NCBI RefSeq assembly: GCF_034190915.1
Contig: NW_026947488.1
Location: 320,501 to 384,500 of the forward strand
Length of the DNA: 64,000 bases
From: Cavia porcellus
Lineage: Eukaryota > Chordata > Mammalia > Rodentia > Caviidae
Reading direction: 5' to 3'
How positions within the stretch are numbered: the first letter of the stretch is position 1; every line of letters starts with the position of its first letter. Below the pieces are notes generated by a model. That model was not told where the DNA came from and ran no database searches. It worked only from the letters and a program-made list of their open reading frames with translations. A program made the position numbers and the translations under genes. This document shows, piece after piece, positions 1 through 11,192 of this stretch.

Positions 1-398
1 GCCCCCAACAGCTCATGCACACATAAGTGTGGATTTGCAGCTGTGGCTGGATCATTGCTGTATGGTAGTGGATTAAGCAACTGCTTGATAGGATATAGTT
101 CTGGGTGTGGCTTCATGGAATAGCTGAAGACAGGAAACTCGCCATGGGTATCAGTGGCAGCAACCAACAGGTTTGTAGCTTGGATGGAATATACAGGCAA
201 AGGGAGGCTCACTGCTGTGGCTGCCTGTCTGCCTTCCCATGAACTGTCCTCTTCTATGGACCTCTACCATGCTTCCTAACTCAGGAGCCAGCTCACTATA
301 TACTGAAACCCCTACAAATTGTGAGCTAAAATAAGCTTTCCAACCTTTACATTGAGATGCAGGTATTTTGTATCAAAAATAAAAAAGAATAACTAAAT
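1..398 (+). repeat. LTR-like interspersed repeat, ERVL-MaLR type (cut by window start)
   Basis: The 3' half has the layout of rodent MaLR LTRs: a 'gtgagctaaaataag' segment carrying a polyadenylation-like signal, then 'gtattttgtatcaaaaat' and an end like 'gaataactaaatgg'. A paralog lies at 43,565-43,985 in the same order and orientation. The family name rests on layout remembered from MT/ORR1-type LTRs and was not checked against a library. Confidence 0.5.
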
Positions 399-720
399 GG
401 AAACTAAACACTAGGCTTAGCTATAATGCTAACCATGCATGTCTGGAACCCCAATCTAGTACTGGCCTTCTCCTTCACCCTCAATCTACCCATATCCCTA
501 GCCCTATCCCTAAATGTGGTCCTGAAATTACCATAAAATTAACTCTAGCCCTAACCCTTGTGAAACCCAAGTATTATCCAAAATCTATCATGTGATACAC
601 CCTATACCTATCCCTAGACCAATCACTAACACTATGAACCTAAGCTTAACCCTCAACCTAATCCTAGCCTTAACTCTAAACATCACTGTACACTAGATAT
701 AGCTTTCAACATATGCCTAA
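399..720 (+). repeat. Short degenerate CCCTAA-type array
   Basis: Runs such as 'ctagccctaacccttgtg' and 'ccctcaacctaatcctagcc' keep a hexamer-like CCTAA rhythm with many substitutions. The C-rich strand is on +. The paralogous array is at 43,986-44,290. Confidence 0.75.
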
Positions 721-1353
721 GTATAGAGTCACAGGTCAGGGACTGTTATCTAGATGTCTGAAGAAATCCTCATGCATCATTGGAAGGGGCTTTTCAGAGG
801 TGGCTGGATCTAGGACAGTGATAGAGGGCTGTGTGTTGTTTTGCTTTTAAGACAAAATATGTGAATGTATGACTTTATTTTTCTAAACTGAAACCCCAGT
901 ACTTATGCTTAAATGTAGTGTAGACACATTGCAATAAGTAAATGAGTTTTGAGTTGCACTTCAGACACTTGCCCCTAAAAGGTTTATCAGCTCTGATCTA
1001 GGGTGCAGGTTACTAGGATGAAGTGTGTAATACTGGATTAGTCCAATTGGTTTGTCAGAATTCTGGATGTGATAGTGTGAAGAACCAATGTGGGTGTGAG
1101 TGGCACCAGACAAAAGATTTGTTGCCTGGATAAGATAATAGAGAAAAGGGGGTTTGCTGCTGCTGCTTGCTGCCTTCCTGCCTGCCACGCCATGGACTGT
1201 TTCTCCTATGTGCTGACCCTCTGCCATCACACCCTACCTTGAGCCAGATGACTCTGAAATCTCTACAGATGTCTACAAGCTGATACAAACTTCTTCTCAT
1301 TTAGCTTGTGGGTGTCAGGAATTTTCACTCACCAACAATAGAAGTAACTGAGA
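721..1353 (+). repeat. Second LTR-like (MaLR-type) repeat of unit 1
   Basis: This block contains 'cttttcagaggtggctggatc', 'gccacgccatggactg' and an end region 'ccaacaatagaagtaactgag', the same landmarks as the other LTR-like blocks in the window. It aligns with 44,291-44,935 in unit 2. Small ORFs on the minus strand here follow the repeat and have no recognisable product. Confidence 0.5.
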
Positions 1354-2227
1354 GAAAGGTGCAGGGGGCCAGATGGGGAAGAAGTATCAAGGGTAGTGTC
1401 CTGCCCAGACCCCTCAGCCTAGAGACTGCTGCTATAGTAGGAGACATTCATTTGCTTTTCAGCCATGAGAGTGGGGCCATTGGCAGAGTCTGTTTAAAAA
1501 GAAACATATGACGGAGTGAGTCAACTTCCATAGGAACCAGCCAGGGCAAAGGGAGCCAAGCTGACTCTCAAACTTCCACCTCCTCACACCTCAAGGAAAA
1601 GCCCCAAGGTGGCCTCCCCATCCCAGTCCCCAGGGAGAACACTTGGCTCTGGAGACCAAGCTATCCAGCGAGAGGAAAAGAGACTCTGTAGAGGACACAG
1701 TTCTTTGGGAAGGAGGATGGGGTGAGCTTTAGGAAGACAACAGGCAAAAGGAAAAAGTCACAAACCTGAGGTGAGGCCACCAGTGAGAGCAGCCCCTGGG
1801 GAAGGGACACCACCATGTGACACAGTGTCATCAGCAGAAGGAAGTGCAGGAGCAGAGTGATCTTCAAGCCTGTCGCAGAAGGAGGCAGGTTTCAGGGGGA
1901 CATGAGGGACAGAAGATGCCTAAGCACCATAGTCACAATGGAACAAGCACATAGGACAGGGCTGCTTCAGTCAGGAGACAGTCACACATGCTGGGAGACA
2001 CTAGGAGTGAGGATGTGGCTTGTCCAGTCTCTAGGCCACAGGCTAACATTGCAGATGTCCAAAGCTCAAACCAAGGGCTGAGAGCCCCTTGTCTGAGCCC
2101 CAAGGATCCCAATGACCTTGCTGAGCTGTCTGCAGCTCAGCAAATGAAAAAGCATTTCATTTGAATGATGCAAGTGTACATAAACTGTTCCTTCCTTTTC
2201 TCTTCATCTCTTCTCTCCTTCTCTCTC
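1354..2227. other. Duplicated low-repeat block, no recognised gene
   Basis: GC-richer, non-satellite sequence, paralogous to 44,936-46,197. In a 205-bp sub-block (1,663-1,867 versus about 45,245-45,449) I count 11 mismatches, about 95% identity. A 68-residue minus-strand ORF (1,661-1,867) is open in both copies, but nearly every mismatch changes an amino acid, so it is not called as a gene. This copy lacks about 405 bp found in the other at 45,713-46,117. Confidence 0.6.
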
Positions 2228-2315
2228 TTTATTTTTTTTGGAGTGCTGGGATCAAACCTGAGGCTTGCCACAACCTTGGCAAGCACTCATCCTGAGCTAC
2301 CACACCCATAGCTAC
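2228..2315 (-). repeat. ID-family SINE, antisense
   Basis: After a T-rich stretch the sequence reads 'ggagtgctgggatcaaacc', 'ggcaagcactcatcc' and 'gagctaccaca', the reverse complement of a decayed tRNA-Ala-derived ID body (B box, anticodon-arm region, A box). The paralogous copy is at 46,198-46,300. Confidence 0.7.
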
Positions 2316-2738
2316 CAAATGCACAATTCTAAACCAGCACCTGACACTTTCCTCACCTGCATCATCGTCCTCCATCACTCTCTACCACCATTAGACCTTC
2401 CAGCAGCCTGGTCTCCCAGAACTCACTTCCTCTGGTGTGTGACAATCACCAGCAGTGGCTGTCCCAGGATGCCTGCTATTTTAAATCTTTTCCTTATTCT
2501 GAAATACTACAAGATCACCAACTCTGTTTATTTACTGGAAACTCAACCATGGAAAGGAAAATCAGTGATGCTCATGAAAACGATAAATCCCCATGTGCAC
2601 ATCCTCTTGCATAGTTTTTGCAAGATGCTGCTATGGATGTCATTGACTGCAATGCCACCCACCATCCTGCAAGGTGTAATAAAAGTTAATGGCTGAGGCA
2701 ATGGCCTGTTACTATGGCAAAAAGAAAAAATGAAGGCT
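2316..2738. other. Duplicated block, nothing recognised
   Basis: Moderately AT-rich sequence lying between two SINEs, paralogous to 46,301-46,680. A 143-codon plus-strand frame (2,265-2,696) starts inside the antisense ID and shows no known domain. Its counterpart in unit 2 is broken into short frames, so no gene is called. Confidence 0.5.
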
Positions 2739-3020
2739 AGCTTACAGTGATGTATGTCTGTACTCCCGACACTGTAGAGAATGGGACAGGACAATCTTAA
2801 GTGTGAAGACAGCCTGAAAGAAAAAGCAAAAGTCTCACAATATAAATACAAAATTAAATAACTGAAGCTTGGCATGTAGCTCTGTGCTCCCGGGACTCAA
2901 TCCCTAGTAGTACTACCCACCCCCCTCAGTGGCATTTATGGGCTTGGATGTAGCTCAGTGATAGGAGTGCCTACACTGCAAGTGAAGAAGGCCTTGAGCT
3001 CCATTAAAAGTTACACACAC
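2739..3020 (+). repeat. Composite B1-like + ID-like SINE
   Basis: The left part ('gtgatgtatgtctgtactcc' to 'aagacagcctgaaagaaaaa') resembles a 7SL-derived B1 body. After an A-rich linker the right part ('gggcttggatgtagctcagt' to 'gaaggccttgagctcc') is an ID-like tRNA segment, followed by a CA-rich tail. This B1 plus ID layout is known from B4-type or B1-dID SINEs. The paralog is at 46,683-47,060. Confidence 0.65.
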
Positions 3021-3660
3021 ACAAGAATGTGAAGTGGAGAACTTAGCAAAGAATTTTAGAATCTCTGGAGCACAAATCAGGGAGAAAACCAGCACAGACC
3101 TGCTCTCCTATGGTCATTCAGAAACAATGCAGTGTTCAGCTCCCTGGTGAAGTTTTCATGTTGTCCGTGTTGAAGTTAAGATGTGAGACAACCTAATTCA
3201 TCACTGCACTCATTTCCATGGCCCCAAACCCCTTCCAAGTGGAAATTTGTGCCTCCACTAGAGGACCTGGAAAGGGGGAAAGACCCTTTAGGGGGCCAGG
3301 TGTGAAGATCAATGGATGGGTGATGTCAGTGACCAGGGGTTTGGGACTGACCACATTCTACTCCTCCCTCCCTGTCCCTAGAATCTGTTATGTTCTAGCC
3401 TCTTCTCCACCCCAGCCACAGCAGGGGCGGAGGTCCTTGGATATGGGATTCTGGGAGGTCTGGTTGGGGTATCAGGAAGGTGGGATGGAGCCCCAGGTGT
3501 GGGCCCCAGAAGTGACCATCAGAGCCACCAAAGCCATGAAGGGTGGGGCGCGGTCTGTGAGGAGAGGGGTTGTGAGGGGCACTGATAGAGCACTGAGGGT
3601 TTGTTTCTGACCACCATGCAATAAACAGGAATACTCTGGGGGGCGGGGAGCGACCCTGTA
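3021..3660. other. Duplicated block up to a unit-1/unit-2 breakpoint
   Basis: Non-satellite sequence collinear with 47,061-47,645. Collinearity stops at about 3,590 here ('gaggggcactgatagag'), while unit 2 continues at 47,646 with sequence whose partner is at about 12,630. A 130-codon plus-strand frame (3,218-3,610) shows no known domain. Confidence 0.55.
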
Positions 3661-4230
3661 TGACTTACCTTTCTGAAGGCTTTGGTAGTACAGGTGATGT
3701 ACCATCCTTAACGTTGTGTAGAATTCAGCAGTGAATCCGTCATGTGCTGGGAATTTGTAGTTGGTAGATTCTATTGCGTTCTCAATTTTTATGCTTGTTA
3801 TGTTTAGCATTTTTGTACCTTATTGGATTATTTTTGGCAATTTGAACTAGGAATGTGTCTATTTCTTCAAATGTTTCCATTTTGTTGGAGTACTTTTTTT
3901 CATAACAATATCTTCTGAATTTCCTTAGTGTGGACCGTGATTTCACCTCTAATTGCACTGATGTGAGCCTTTTAACTCTTTTTCGTGGTAAGTCTGGCTA
4001 AGAGTTTATCTATTTTGTTTATTCTTCTGAAGAAACAGCCTTTCTATTTGTTGATTCTTTGTACTGTTTTTATTTTCAATTTTGGTGATTTCCAGTCTAA
4101 ACATTACGATTTCACTTCTGAGTTTTGGTTTGGGCCCAGGTTGGTGTTATTTCTTGAGTATCCTTATGATGTCTTTGAGTCCATTCTGTGTTTAATGTAA
4201 TGATTAATTACAATTAACTTCCCTCTTAGG
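3661..4230 (-). mobile_element. Old L1 ORF2 fragment, antisense (RT start to endonuclease end)
   Basis: On the minus strand, positions 3,720-3,810 encode a decayed form of the '[11 protein letters not shown]' start of the L1 reverse-transcriptase domain (seen as [11 protein letters not shown]). At about 4,010-4,060 the 'WFFERI'-like region between endonuclease and RT is recognisable. Many stops and indels are present. It appears to be a separate fragment from the longer antisense L1 that follows, because the ORF2 coordinate order restarts near 4,230. Confidence 0.75.
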
Positions 4231-7200
4231 TCTGCGGAGTTGTGGTACTGTCACTAACTTCCAGAAATATTTTGATGGAATCCCAGCATTGTTTTATGTG
4301 CATCTCTTGAATGAGCAGTGATCTTGAACATGCTTTCACATATTAACTTGTCATTTGTACTCCATCTAGAAGTGACTTTCATTCCACATGGCCATTTTTA
4401 GGTTTATCTTAAAATTTTGGGAGGATGGAGTCTGATTGTTTTCAGTTCTTTACATGTTCTAGATATTAGACTTGTGTCTGAAGAATACCAAGCAAAAAAA
4501 CTTCCCTGCTCTGTGGGTTGTTTCCTCAATCTCTTAGAGGTTTCACTTGCTGTGTCTTTTTTTTAATGAGATGAGAACCCAGTTGTTGATTTTTTGTGAT
4601 AGTTCCGTTGTGATTCGAGTTTTGTGTTTAAAGTCTTTATCTGCACCAATGTCTTCATGACATTTATTTATTGTCTATTCCAGCAGATTTAGTGTTTCCG
4701 TTTATAATTTTGATGTATGTTGATTTTAATTTAGTGCATGAAAGATATGTGTCTTGTTTTAATCTTTGTTTTGTGGAAAACCATCACCATTGTTAAAGAG
4801 GCTATCTTTTGTCAAATGAAGGTGCTTTGCTCTTTTTCAAGCGTAAGATGACTGTTTCTGAAGTTGTTCTTCTCTTCTAATCTGTTCCATTAATTTTCAG
4901 GTCTGGGTTACTTGTTTGTTTATTTGTTTTATTTTTATTTCTGCTTTTGGACAGTACCATGCTATTTTCATCACACTAGCTTTTTAGTACAATTTCAAGT
5001 AAGGATTGAGATGTCCTTTGCTTTGTCTTTGTTGCCCTGAATTGTTTTCTGCTATTCTAGAAATCTTCTGGTTCCAAATGAATTTTAGGATTATTTTCTC
5101 TGATTCCATGAGATATGCTGTTTTTGATCCGGATTTTGATAAGAATTGCATTAAATCTGTGTATCAATTTTGGAAGTATTCTCATTTTCACTATATTAGT
5201 TCTTTGTACTCAACAACGTGGCATTTTTTCTTTTCTTTGATGTCTTCTTCAGTCTCATTTTTCAGAGTACTATAGTTTTCAAAGTAGAAGTCTTTTACCT
5301 TCCTCATTAGATTGATTCCTATGCATTTCAATTTCCTGGATGCTATTGTGAAAGGTATTTTTCTTTAATTTGTCTCTCAGTAAGTTTGTTATGAGTGTAC
5401 AGGTAGGCTACTGATTTTGGAGTGTTGCATTTATATCCAGTTATGCTACTGATTTTGATTATTCAATCTAAACATTTTTGGTTGACATTTTGTGGTCATC
5501 TGTGTCATATCCCTCACATATGATGATGATTTAACATCTTCCTATCCCATTTATTACTTTTATTTCTTTGTCTTATTTAATTGCTCTGCTAATATTTTCA
5601 GAACTATATTGAATGAGAACGGTGACAGTGGACATCTTTGTCTTGTTCCTCATTTTAGATTGAAAGCTTACAGTTTTTGTCCATTTAGCAGGATGTGAGT
5701 GGTTGGTTTCTCATATATAACTTTTATCAGTTTGATAATAAGACCATATATTACAATTTTATGTATTTCTTTATCATGAGTGGGTGTTGGACTTTGTCAA
5801 ATGCTTCTTCTGACTCAATTGAGATGATCGTATGTTTTTTTGTCCTTGGCTCTGTGAATATGGTGTATTACACTTATTGATGTATATTAAACCATCACTG
5901 CATCCCTGGGAGGAATCCTGAAAGGTCATGGTGTGTAATCTTCCTGATGATCTGTTGCATTCTTTTTAGCAGAATCGTTTTGCTATCTTTTGCATCTATA
6001 ATTTTTAGGGAGATTGGCTTCTTATTTCCCCTCTTTTTTGGGTGATGGATCCTTCTCTGGTTTTTTGCCAGGGTAAAACTTTCTTCCCTGAATGAATTTG
6101 GGAGTATTGCTTCTCTTTCAGTTTCATTAGGAATTTGGAGCACAGGGGCACTTAATGTTCTCTAAATTTCTTGCAGAATTCAACAATGAATCTGTTAGAG
6201 CCTGGGCTTTTCTTTGTTGGTAGGTTTTCTACTACATCTCAGTTTCATAGACAGACATTGGGTTATTTAGGATTTTATATCTTCTTGATTCAGTTTTGGT
6301 AATTCCTATGTATGTAGGAATCTATCCATTTCTTCTGTGTTTTCCATCTTGTTTGAGTACAGGTTCTTAAGTAAGCATTGATGATCTTCTGGATTTCTGC
6401 AGGATTTGTTGTGATTTCACCCTTTTAAAAGATAGTTGCATGGATTTGTGTTTGTTCTTTCCTTTTTGATAAGGTTGTCTAAGTGTTGGTCAATTTTATT
6501 TCCTGTTTCAAAAACACAACTCTAGAATTCATTGACTCTTTGTATTGTTTCATTATTCTCCATTGTGTTCTGTTCTCATTGTTATAATTTCCTGTCTTCT
6601 ATGAGCATTGGACTTCTCATTATATTCTGTTCTCATTGTTATAATTTCCTGTCTTCTATGAGCATTGGACTTGACTTGCCTTGTTTTTCTGGAAGCTTGA
6701 AATTCAACATTGGTTGTTGATTTGAGCTTGCTCTGTTTTTGTGATTTGAGAATTCACTGCTATAATTTTCCCAGGAAGGGCTTTTTCATTGCGTCCCGTA
6801 AGTTCCAGTATGTTGTATTTGCATTAGCATGTAATTTTAGATACTTTGTAATTTTTTTCATAAATTTCATCTGTGTGTCCTTGGCTGATCAAGAGGGTAC
6901 TATTTAATTTCCACATGTTTATGAAGTTCTCATGGTTTCCTTTTTCATTGATTTCCAATTTCAGTGCATTCTGGTCTGATAGTATGTATAGAATAACTTC
7001 AGTTCCTTTGGATTTACTTAAGCATGTTCTAAGAGCTCATATGTGGCCTATTTTGAAGAACATTCCACTCACAGTTGAGGAGAATGTGTATCCTGATGTT
7101 GTTGGGTGGAATACTCTGTAGACATCTACTAAGTCCATTTCTTCAAAAGTTTGGTTCAATTCTAGTATTTCATTGGTTTTCTTTTATCTGATTGATCTAT

Positions 7201-8010
7201 CTGACAATGGAGTATTAAGGTATCCCATTAGAACCGTATTAGTGCTTTTTTGATTTTTTGTGTCAATTATTATTTGTGTTAAGTAATTAAGTGCACTGAT
7301 ATCTGCTCATATATATCTATGATTGTGATTTCTTCTTCCTGAATTATTCTGTTCTTTGTCTCAATTCATTTTGGCTTGAAGTCTACTTTCTCTGCAAGTA
7401 GAATAGCTGTCCCTGCTTTTAACAAAGTTCCTGTCACATTAAATATTGTATAACATCATTTGTCTGTGAATTTCTTTCTGAAACATGTATCTAGAAACCT
7501 GTCCATTTCTTCTGTGTTTTCCATATTGTTAGAATATGGGTCCTTGAAATAGATATTGCTGATCTTCTGGATTTCCGTAAGATCTGTTATGATCTCACCC
7601 TTTTCAGTCCTAATTGCATGGACTTGGGTCTGTTCTTTCCCTTTTTTTGGATAAGGTGATCTAAGGGTTTGTCAATTTTATTTAATCTGTCAAGAACCAA
7701 TTCTTGGATTCATTGATTCTTTGTGTTGTTTTCATAGTCTCCAGTGCATTTTTTCTGCTCTGATCTTTATTATTTCCTCCTTTTTATGAGCTTTGGGCTT
7801 GACTTGCTCTTCTATTTCTGGAAGCTTGAGGTTCAATGTTAGTTTTTTGATCTGAGATCACTGTTTTTGAAATACATGTGTTTCTTCTATGCAGCATATT
7901 GTTAGATCTAGCTTCTTGATCCATTCTGCCAGTTCATTTCTTTTGATTGAATTGAGTCCATTAACATTGATGGTAATAAGTGATATGTATTGATTTATGT
8001 GTGTCATTTT
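4231..8010 (-). mobile_element. Old L1 ORF2, antisense, rearranged
   Basis: Read on the minus strand this is a decayed ORF2. The C-terminal and 3' region is at 4,300-5,000, the RT at about 5,000-6,200 (a second 'GFTAEF'-like site near 6,180), the endonuclease-RT linker near 6,480-6,560, and the N-terminal endonuclease start near 7,920-7,985 (complement of the '[11 protein letters not shown]' region). The segment at about 6,300-6,690 recurs at 7,490-7,860, so the copy is internally duplicated. Short open frames on both strands are decay products. Confidence 0.75.
6568..6672 (+). repeat. 57-bp tandem duplication inside the antisense L1
   Basis: The 48-bp stretch starting 'ttctgttctcattgttataa' at 6,568 is repeated identically from 6,625, a period of 57 bp. 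The identity points to a recent local duplication in an otherwise decayed L1. Confidence 0.85.
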
Positions 8011-8124
8011 ATTTTCCTGTTCTTGGCTCCAATTTTTCCCCTTTGTTTAATTGCTTGCCTTTTCTGGTGGATTTCTTGTTTTGGAGTTCGTGGAGCTAGA
8101 ATCTTTTTTATCTCTCTTTTTTTT

Positions 8125-8815
8125 TTTTTCAAGATTGTTGACCTTTATTTGTTGGTGGAAACAGGCCACAACACTTGATTAGTTAAACCTGCCATTAATA
8201 GTGATGTTTAGGCAGGGTAAATCAAAGAGAGTTAAAAATAATATGAACAGAAAAGTAGGAGACCAGGACAAAGAAACCATGAGCCAAATCACTGTAGGCT
8301 GCAGTGTATCTGTACATCTCAGCCAGGGCAGATAAGCCAAAATTATTGACTGCTTTTGTTACTGACCTTAAACAACCAGTACCTTCTTCCTCTGAAGGTC
8401 TTGTTATTGGCTAATTTGGTTGTATCCAGTGTTAGCGCAATAGTCAGTGCTTACAACAAATCACACTCTTTGGTACAATGTGCTGCACACCATACATTCA
8501 GAATCACTATTTGCTTTTTCTTCACCTTTGTCTCTATTTTTCCTTAACAAAGAGGCTTTGGAGACTCTTGTATCTGTTTATGCTGGACACAGGCTCTTGG
8601 AAGACTATTTCATCATCTTTATCATAACTCATCTCAGCCACTTCAGTTTTTCATTTCTCCTAAAATTTTGTGTACCAACTAGTGTGGTAATCTGGCTGTC
8701 CACAGTCTTTTTGTCACAGGAAAGCCTTTTGAAACTCTTCTTGTTGTTAGGTAGGTCTGAAGCCTTTTTCTTTTGGCAGGAAACCTGGTCTGAAACCTAG
8801 TTTTTTTTTAACAGA
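8125..8815 (-). pseudogene. Processed pseudogene, antisense, parent not identified
   Basis: A T-run at about 8,125-8,139 reads as a poly(A) tail on the minus strand. It is preceded there by 'caaataaaggtcaacaatc', a canonical AATAAA signal about 15 bases before the tail. The rest is non-L1 sequence of about 0.68 kb that interrupts the antisense L1 between its ORF2 and ORF1. Minus-strand translation gives broken frames with stops and no family I can name. A 5'-truncated retrocopy of a cellular mRNA, mostly 3' UTR, is the likeliest explanation; a non-L1 retroelement tail is the alternative. No clear target duplication was found. Confidence 0.6.
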
Positions 8816-8859
8816 TAAAGTGAATGAAGGCTCATCTCGACCATGCTATCCTGTCATTT

Positions 8860-9760
8860 GTCTCCCCCCACTTTTCCACTCTGTTCAGTTGCCTGATGCT
8901 TGGTGACCCCATCTGTTACTGTTCCTGGAACCACAGTCATCTTAATCTCTCTCTAGAAATCCTTCAGCATTCTCTGTAAGTTTAGGTTTTTGGTCATCAA
9001 TTCCTTCAGCTGTTCTTTATCGTGAAAGTATCTTTACTTCTCTATTAATTTTGAAAGTTATGTTGGCAGGGTACATCAGTCTGGACTGGAAGTTGTTCTC
9101 TTTCAGAACATGGAACACCTCACTCCAAGCTCTCTGTGACTTGATGGTTTGAGATTTCCGGTGGGTTTTCCTTTGTAGGTGATCTGCCTCTTTTCTCTAA
9201 CAGCTTTTAATATTGTTCTTGCGCTGAATTTCTGGGCTCTTGATTATTATATCTCTGGGTGTATATTTAACTTGGTTATGTCTTATCTGTATGTCAAGTT
9301 CCTTGCCATACTTGGAAGTTTTCTGCTATTATTTCTGCAAATAGTCTTTTTAAGTCATTTGTATTGACTTCTGCTTTTTCACTGACACCAGTCTTAAATT
9401 ATTTTTCTTGATGTCATCTTGCAACCATTGGATTGTTATTTCCTGGTTCCTTGTTATTTTTAAGAGATCTTTCCTTTCATGATTACTAGTAGCTGCAATC
9501 CTGTCTTCAAGGTGTGAAAGTTTCTGCCCAGCTTTCGGTGGAATTTTCAATTTCCTGGATATGTCTCTGAATCTGTTTCATGCATTGTAGTTTTATCCTG
9601 TATTGTTCATTCAAGGTTTCCATCATTTTCCAGTGCTCTTCTTTTTTTATCTCTGTCATCTTTAGAAATGCTCAGCATTTCTTTCATTATGTTTGCCATT
9701 TTTCTTTTATCTGATATAATTTTTGATCTGATTACTTTTACATTCTCATGAATTTCTCTA
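8860..9760 (-). mobile_element. Old L1 ORF1, antisense
   Basis: Minus-strand frames here match ORF1 of the large L1 at 57,130. The segment at 9,350-9,550 reads SHLEDRIAATSNHERKD then LLKITRNQEITIQWLQDD, corresponding to the end of the coiled coil. The C-terminal domain lies toward 8,960-9,100. It continues the antisense L1 at 4,231-8,010 in the correct ORF order. Confidence 0.8.
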
Positions 9761-9856
9761 CTTCAGTTGCTATGCTTTCAGAAATTTCAGGTGTTTGACT
9801 TTCAACTTCTCCTCCTCCTCTTCCTCGTCCTCCTTCTCTTCATCTTTCTCCTTCTT

Positions 9857-9955
9857 TTTTTTTTTTTTTTTTTTTTGGTACCAGGTATCAAACTCAAAAC
9901 CGCACTCTTACATGATAGGCACTTAGTACGCACTGAGCTAAATCCCTGGCCTCCA
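9857..9955 (-). repeat. ID SINE, antisense, with long T-run
   Basis: A run of about 22 T (the reversed tail) is followed by 'ggtaccaggtatcaaactc' and 'ctgagctaaatccctggcc', the complement of an ID body with recognisable B-box and A-box regions. The upstream flank (9,805-9,856) is pyrimidine-rich. Confidence 0.8.
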
Positions 9956-9989
9956 ACTTCTTTTATTTTTATGTCTTCTAGGCTTGGGG

Positions 9990-10325
9990 GTGTGGGCTGA
10001 AGATCTGAGATTATCTATTTGCTTTTTTTCTCACCATTTTCCTGGGTTGTTCTGTGTGAGCTAGTTGATGTTTTATGTTCAGCAGCATTTGTTTTATGAA
10101 GAAATGTGCTTCAGTATTTAGTGCACCTGTATTAATAACCAGGACCACTTCTTCTTGGATTGTTCCTTTAACTAGTACATAGAAACATTCTTTGTCTCTT
10201 CTAGTCTTATCTTGATGTTTATGATGTCTGAAATTGCAATTGCAATCCTACTTGTGCTGTTTTCTATGCATTGATTTTTAATGCGTGAATAGATTTGTGA
10301 ATTAATGGCAATCTTGACTACAACA
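9990..10325 (-). mobile_element. L1 endonuclease-region fragment, antisense
   Basis: The text at 10,100-10,300 ('gcacctgtattaataacc' to 'gctgttttctatgcattg') reads on the minus strand like the L1 endonuclease stretch around the YAPN motif. It is heavily decayed and is a different fragment from 4,231-8,010. Confidence 0.55.
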
Positions 10326-10470
10326 CTGTTGGATTCATTTTTTTTTTTTGTCTCTCTGAGACGGGGTCTCGGTATGCAGTTCAGGATGGTGTTAAGCTCG
10401 CCTTGTAGCCCAGCTTGTGCACAAACTCAAAATGGTCATCTTGCCTTAGCCTCCCAAGTGCTGAGATTAA
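10326..10470 (-). repeat. B1 SINE, antisense
   Basis: Begins with a T-run, then 'tctctgagacggggtctc', 'cttgtagcccagcttgtg' and 'agcctcccaagtgctgag', the reverse complement of a 7SL-derived B1 element with its tail on the left. Confidence 0.85.
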
Positions 10471-10575
10471 GGGCCAAGGATTTAGTTCAGTAGTGTAAGC
10501 ACCTGCCTGGTAAGTGAAATTTTGTGAGTTCTATCTGTTACCAAATAAAATAATAAAACAAAACAAAAAACGTGA
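10471..10575 (+). repeat. ID-like SINE, sense
   Basis: Directly abuts the B1. It reads 'gggccaaggatttagttcag' (A box), 'cacctgcctggtaagtg', then 'gttctatctgttacc' and an A-rich tail. It may form a head-to-head composite with the preceding antisense B1. Confidence 0.7.
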
Positions 10576-10619
10576 ACCAAGTGCAGAGATTACAAGTGTG
10601 CAACACCATAGCTGCTTTG

Positions 10620-11150
10620 GATTCTAGTTTTTAATCCAGTTTTCTAATGTAAGTCCTCAAACTGGAGACTTGAGTCAATTAATTTTGACAGATTATACTG
10701 AGATGTGTTGATTACTTATGGTCATTGTATTATCTCTCTGTTGCTCACTCTTGTTTTCCCTTTTGCTGTTGTTTATCTATTGATCGATCTTGCTTGATGT
10801 TTTCATTTCATCTGGATTTTTAACTTTATGGATTTCATCATTTTTGTCTAGGCAATTCTTGAATATTTTCTAGAATGCTAGTTCCAAAGACATGTACCTC
10901 TTGAGTTGTTCTTTCTCATGACATTTCAGATCTATTTGAAGGAAGGCTTTGTGTTAGTACATTGACTTAGGCTGGAAGTTCTTTGCTCTTAGGGCGTGAA
11001 GTACTTCACTCTAACCCTTCTGGCCTTTTAAGTTTGTTTTGAGAAGTCTGCTATGATTCAAATGGATTTAGATTTATATATGATTTTATGTTGTACTCTG
11101 GCTGCTTTTAAAATTGTTTTTATGCTGAATATCTATTAATTTAATAAAAA
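10620..11150 (-). mobile_element. Old L1 fragment, antisense (ORF2 start to ORF1 end)
   Basis: The complement of the ORF2 N-terminal region ('gagtcaattaattttgacag' near 10,672) is followed by ORF1 C-terminal-like sequence at about 10,860-11,060. No open frame of useful length is present. Immediately before the young L1 insertion, 'agtgagacctcttctcaaaa' resembles a SINE tail. Confidence 0.5.
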
Positions 11151-11192
11151 TGTGTCTCTATCAGGATAAACTATATAGTGAGACCTCTTCTC

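Noticed and set aside
3218..3610. 130-codon plus-strand ORF upstream of the breakpoint
   Set aside because: No domain, unusual composition, and the unit-2 paralog (47,273-47,645) does not keep the frame.
9767..10000. Leu/Phe-rich ORF resembling a membrane protein
   Set aside because: It is generated by a pyrimidine-rich tract and the T-run of an antisense ID SINE.
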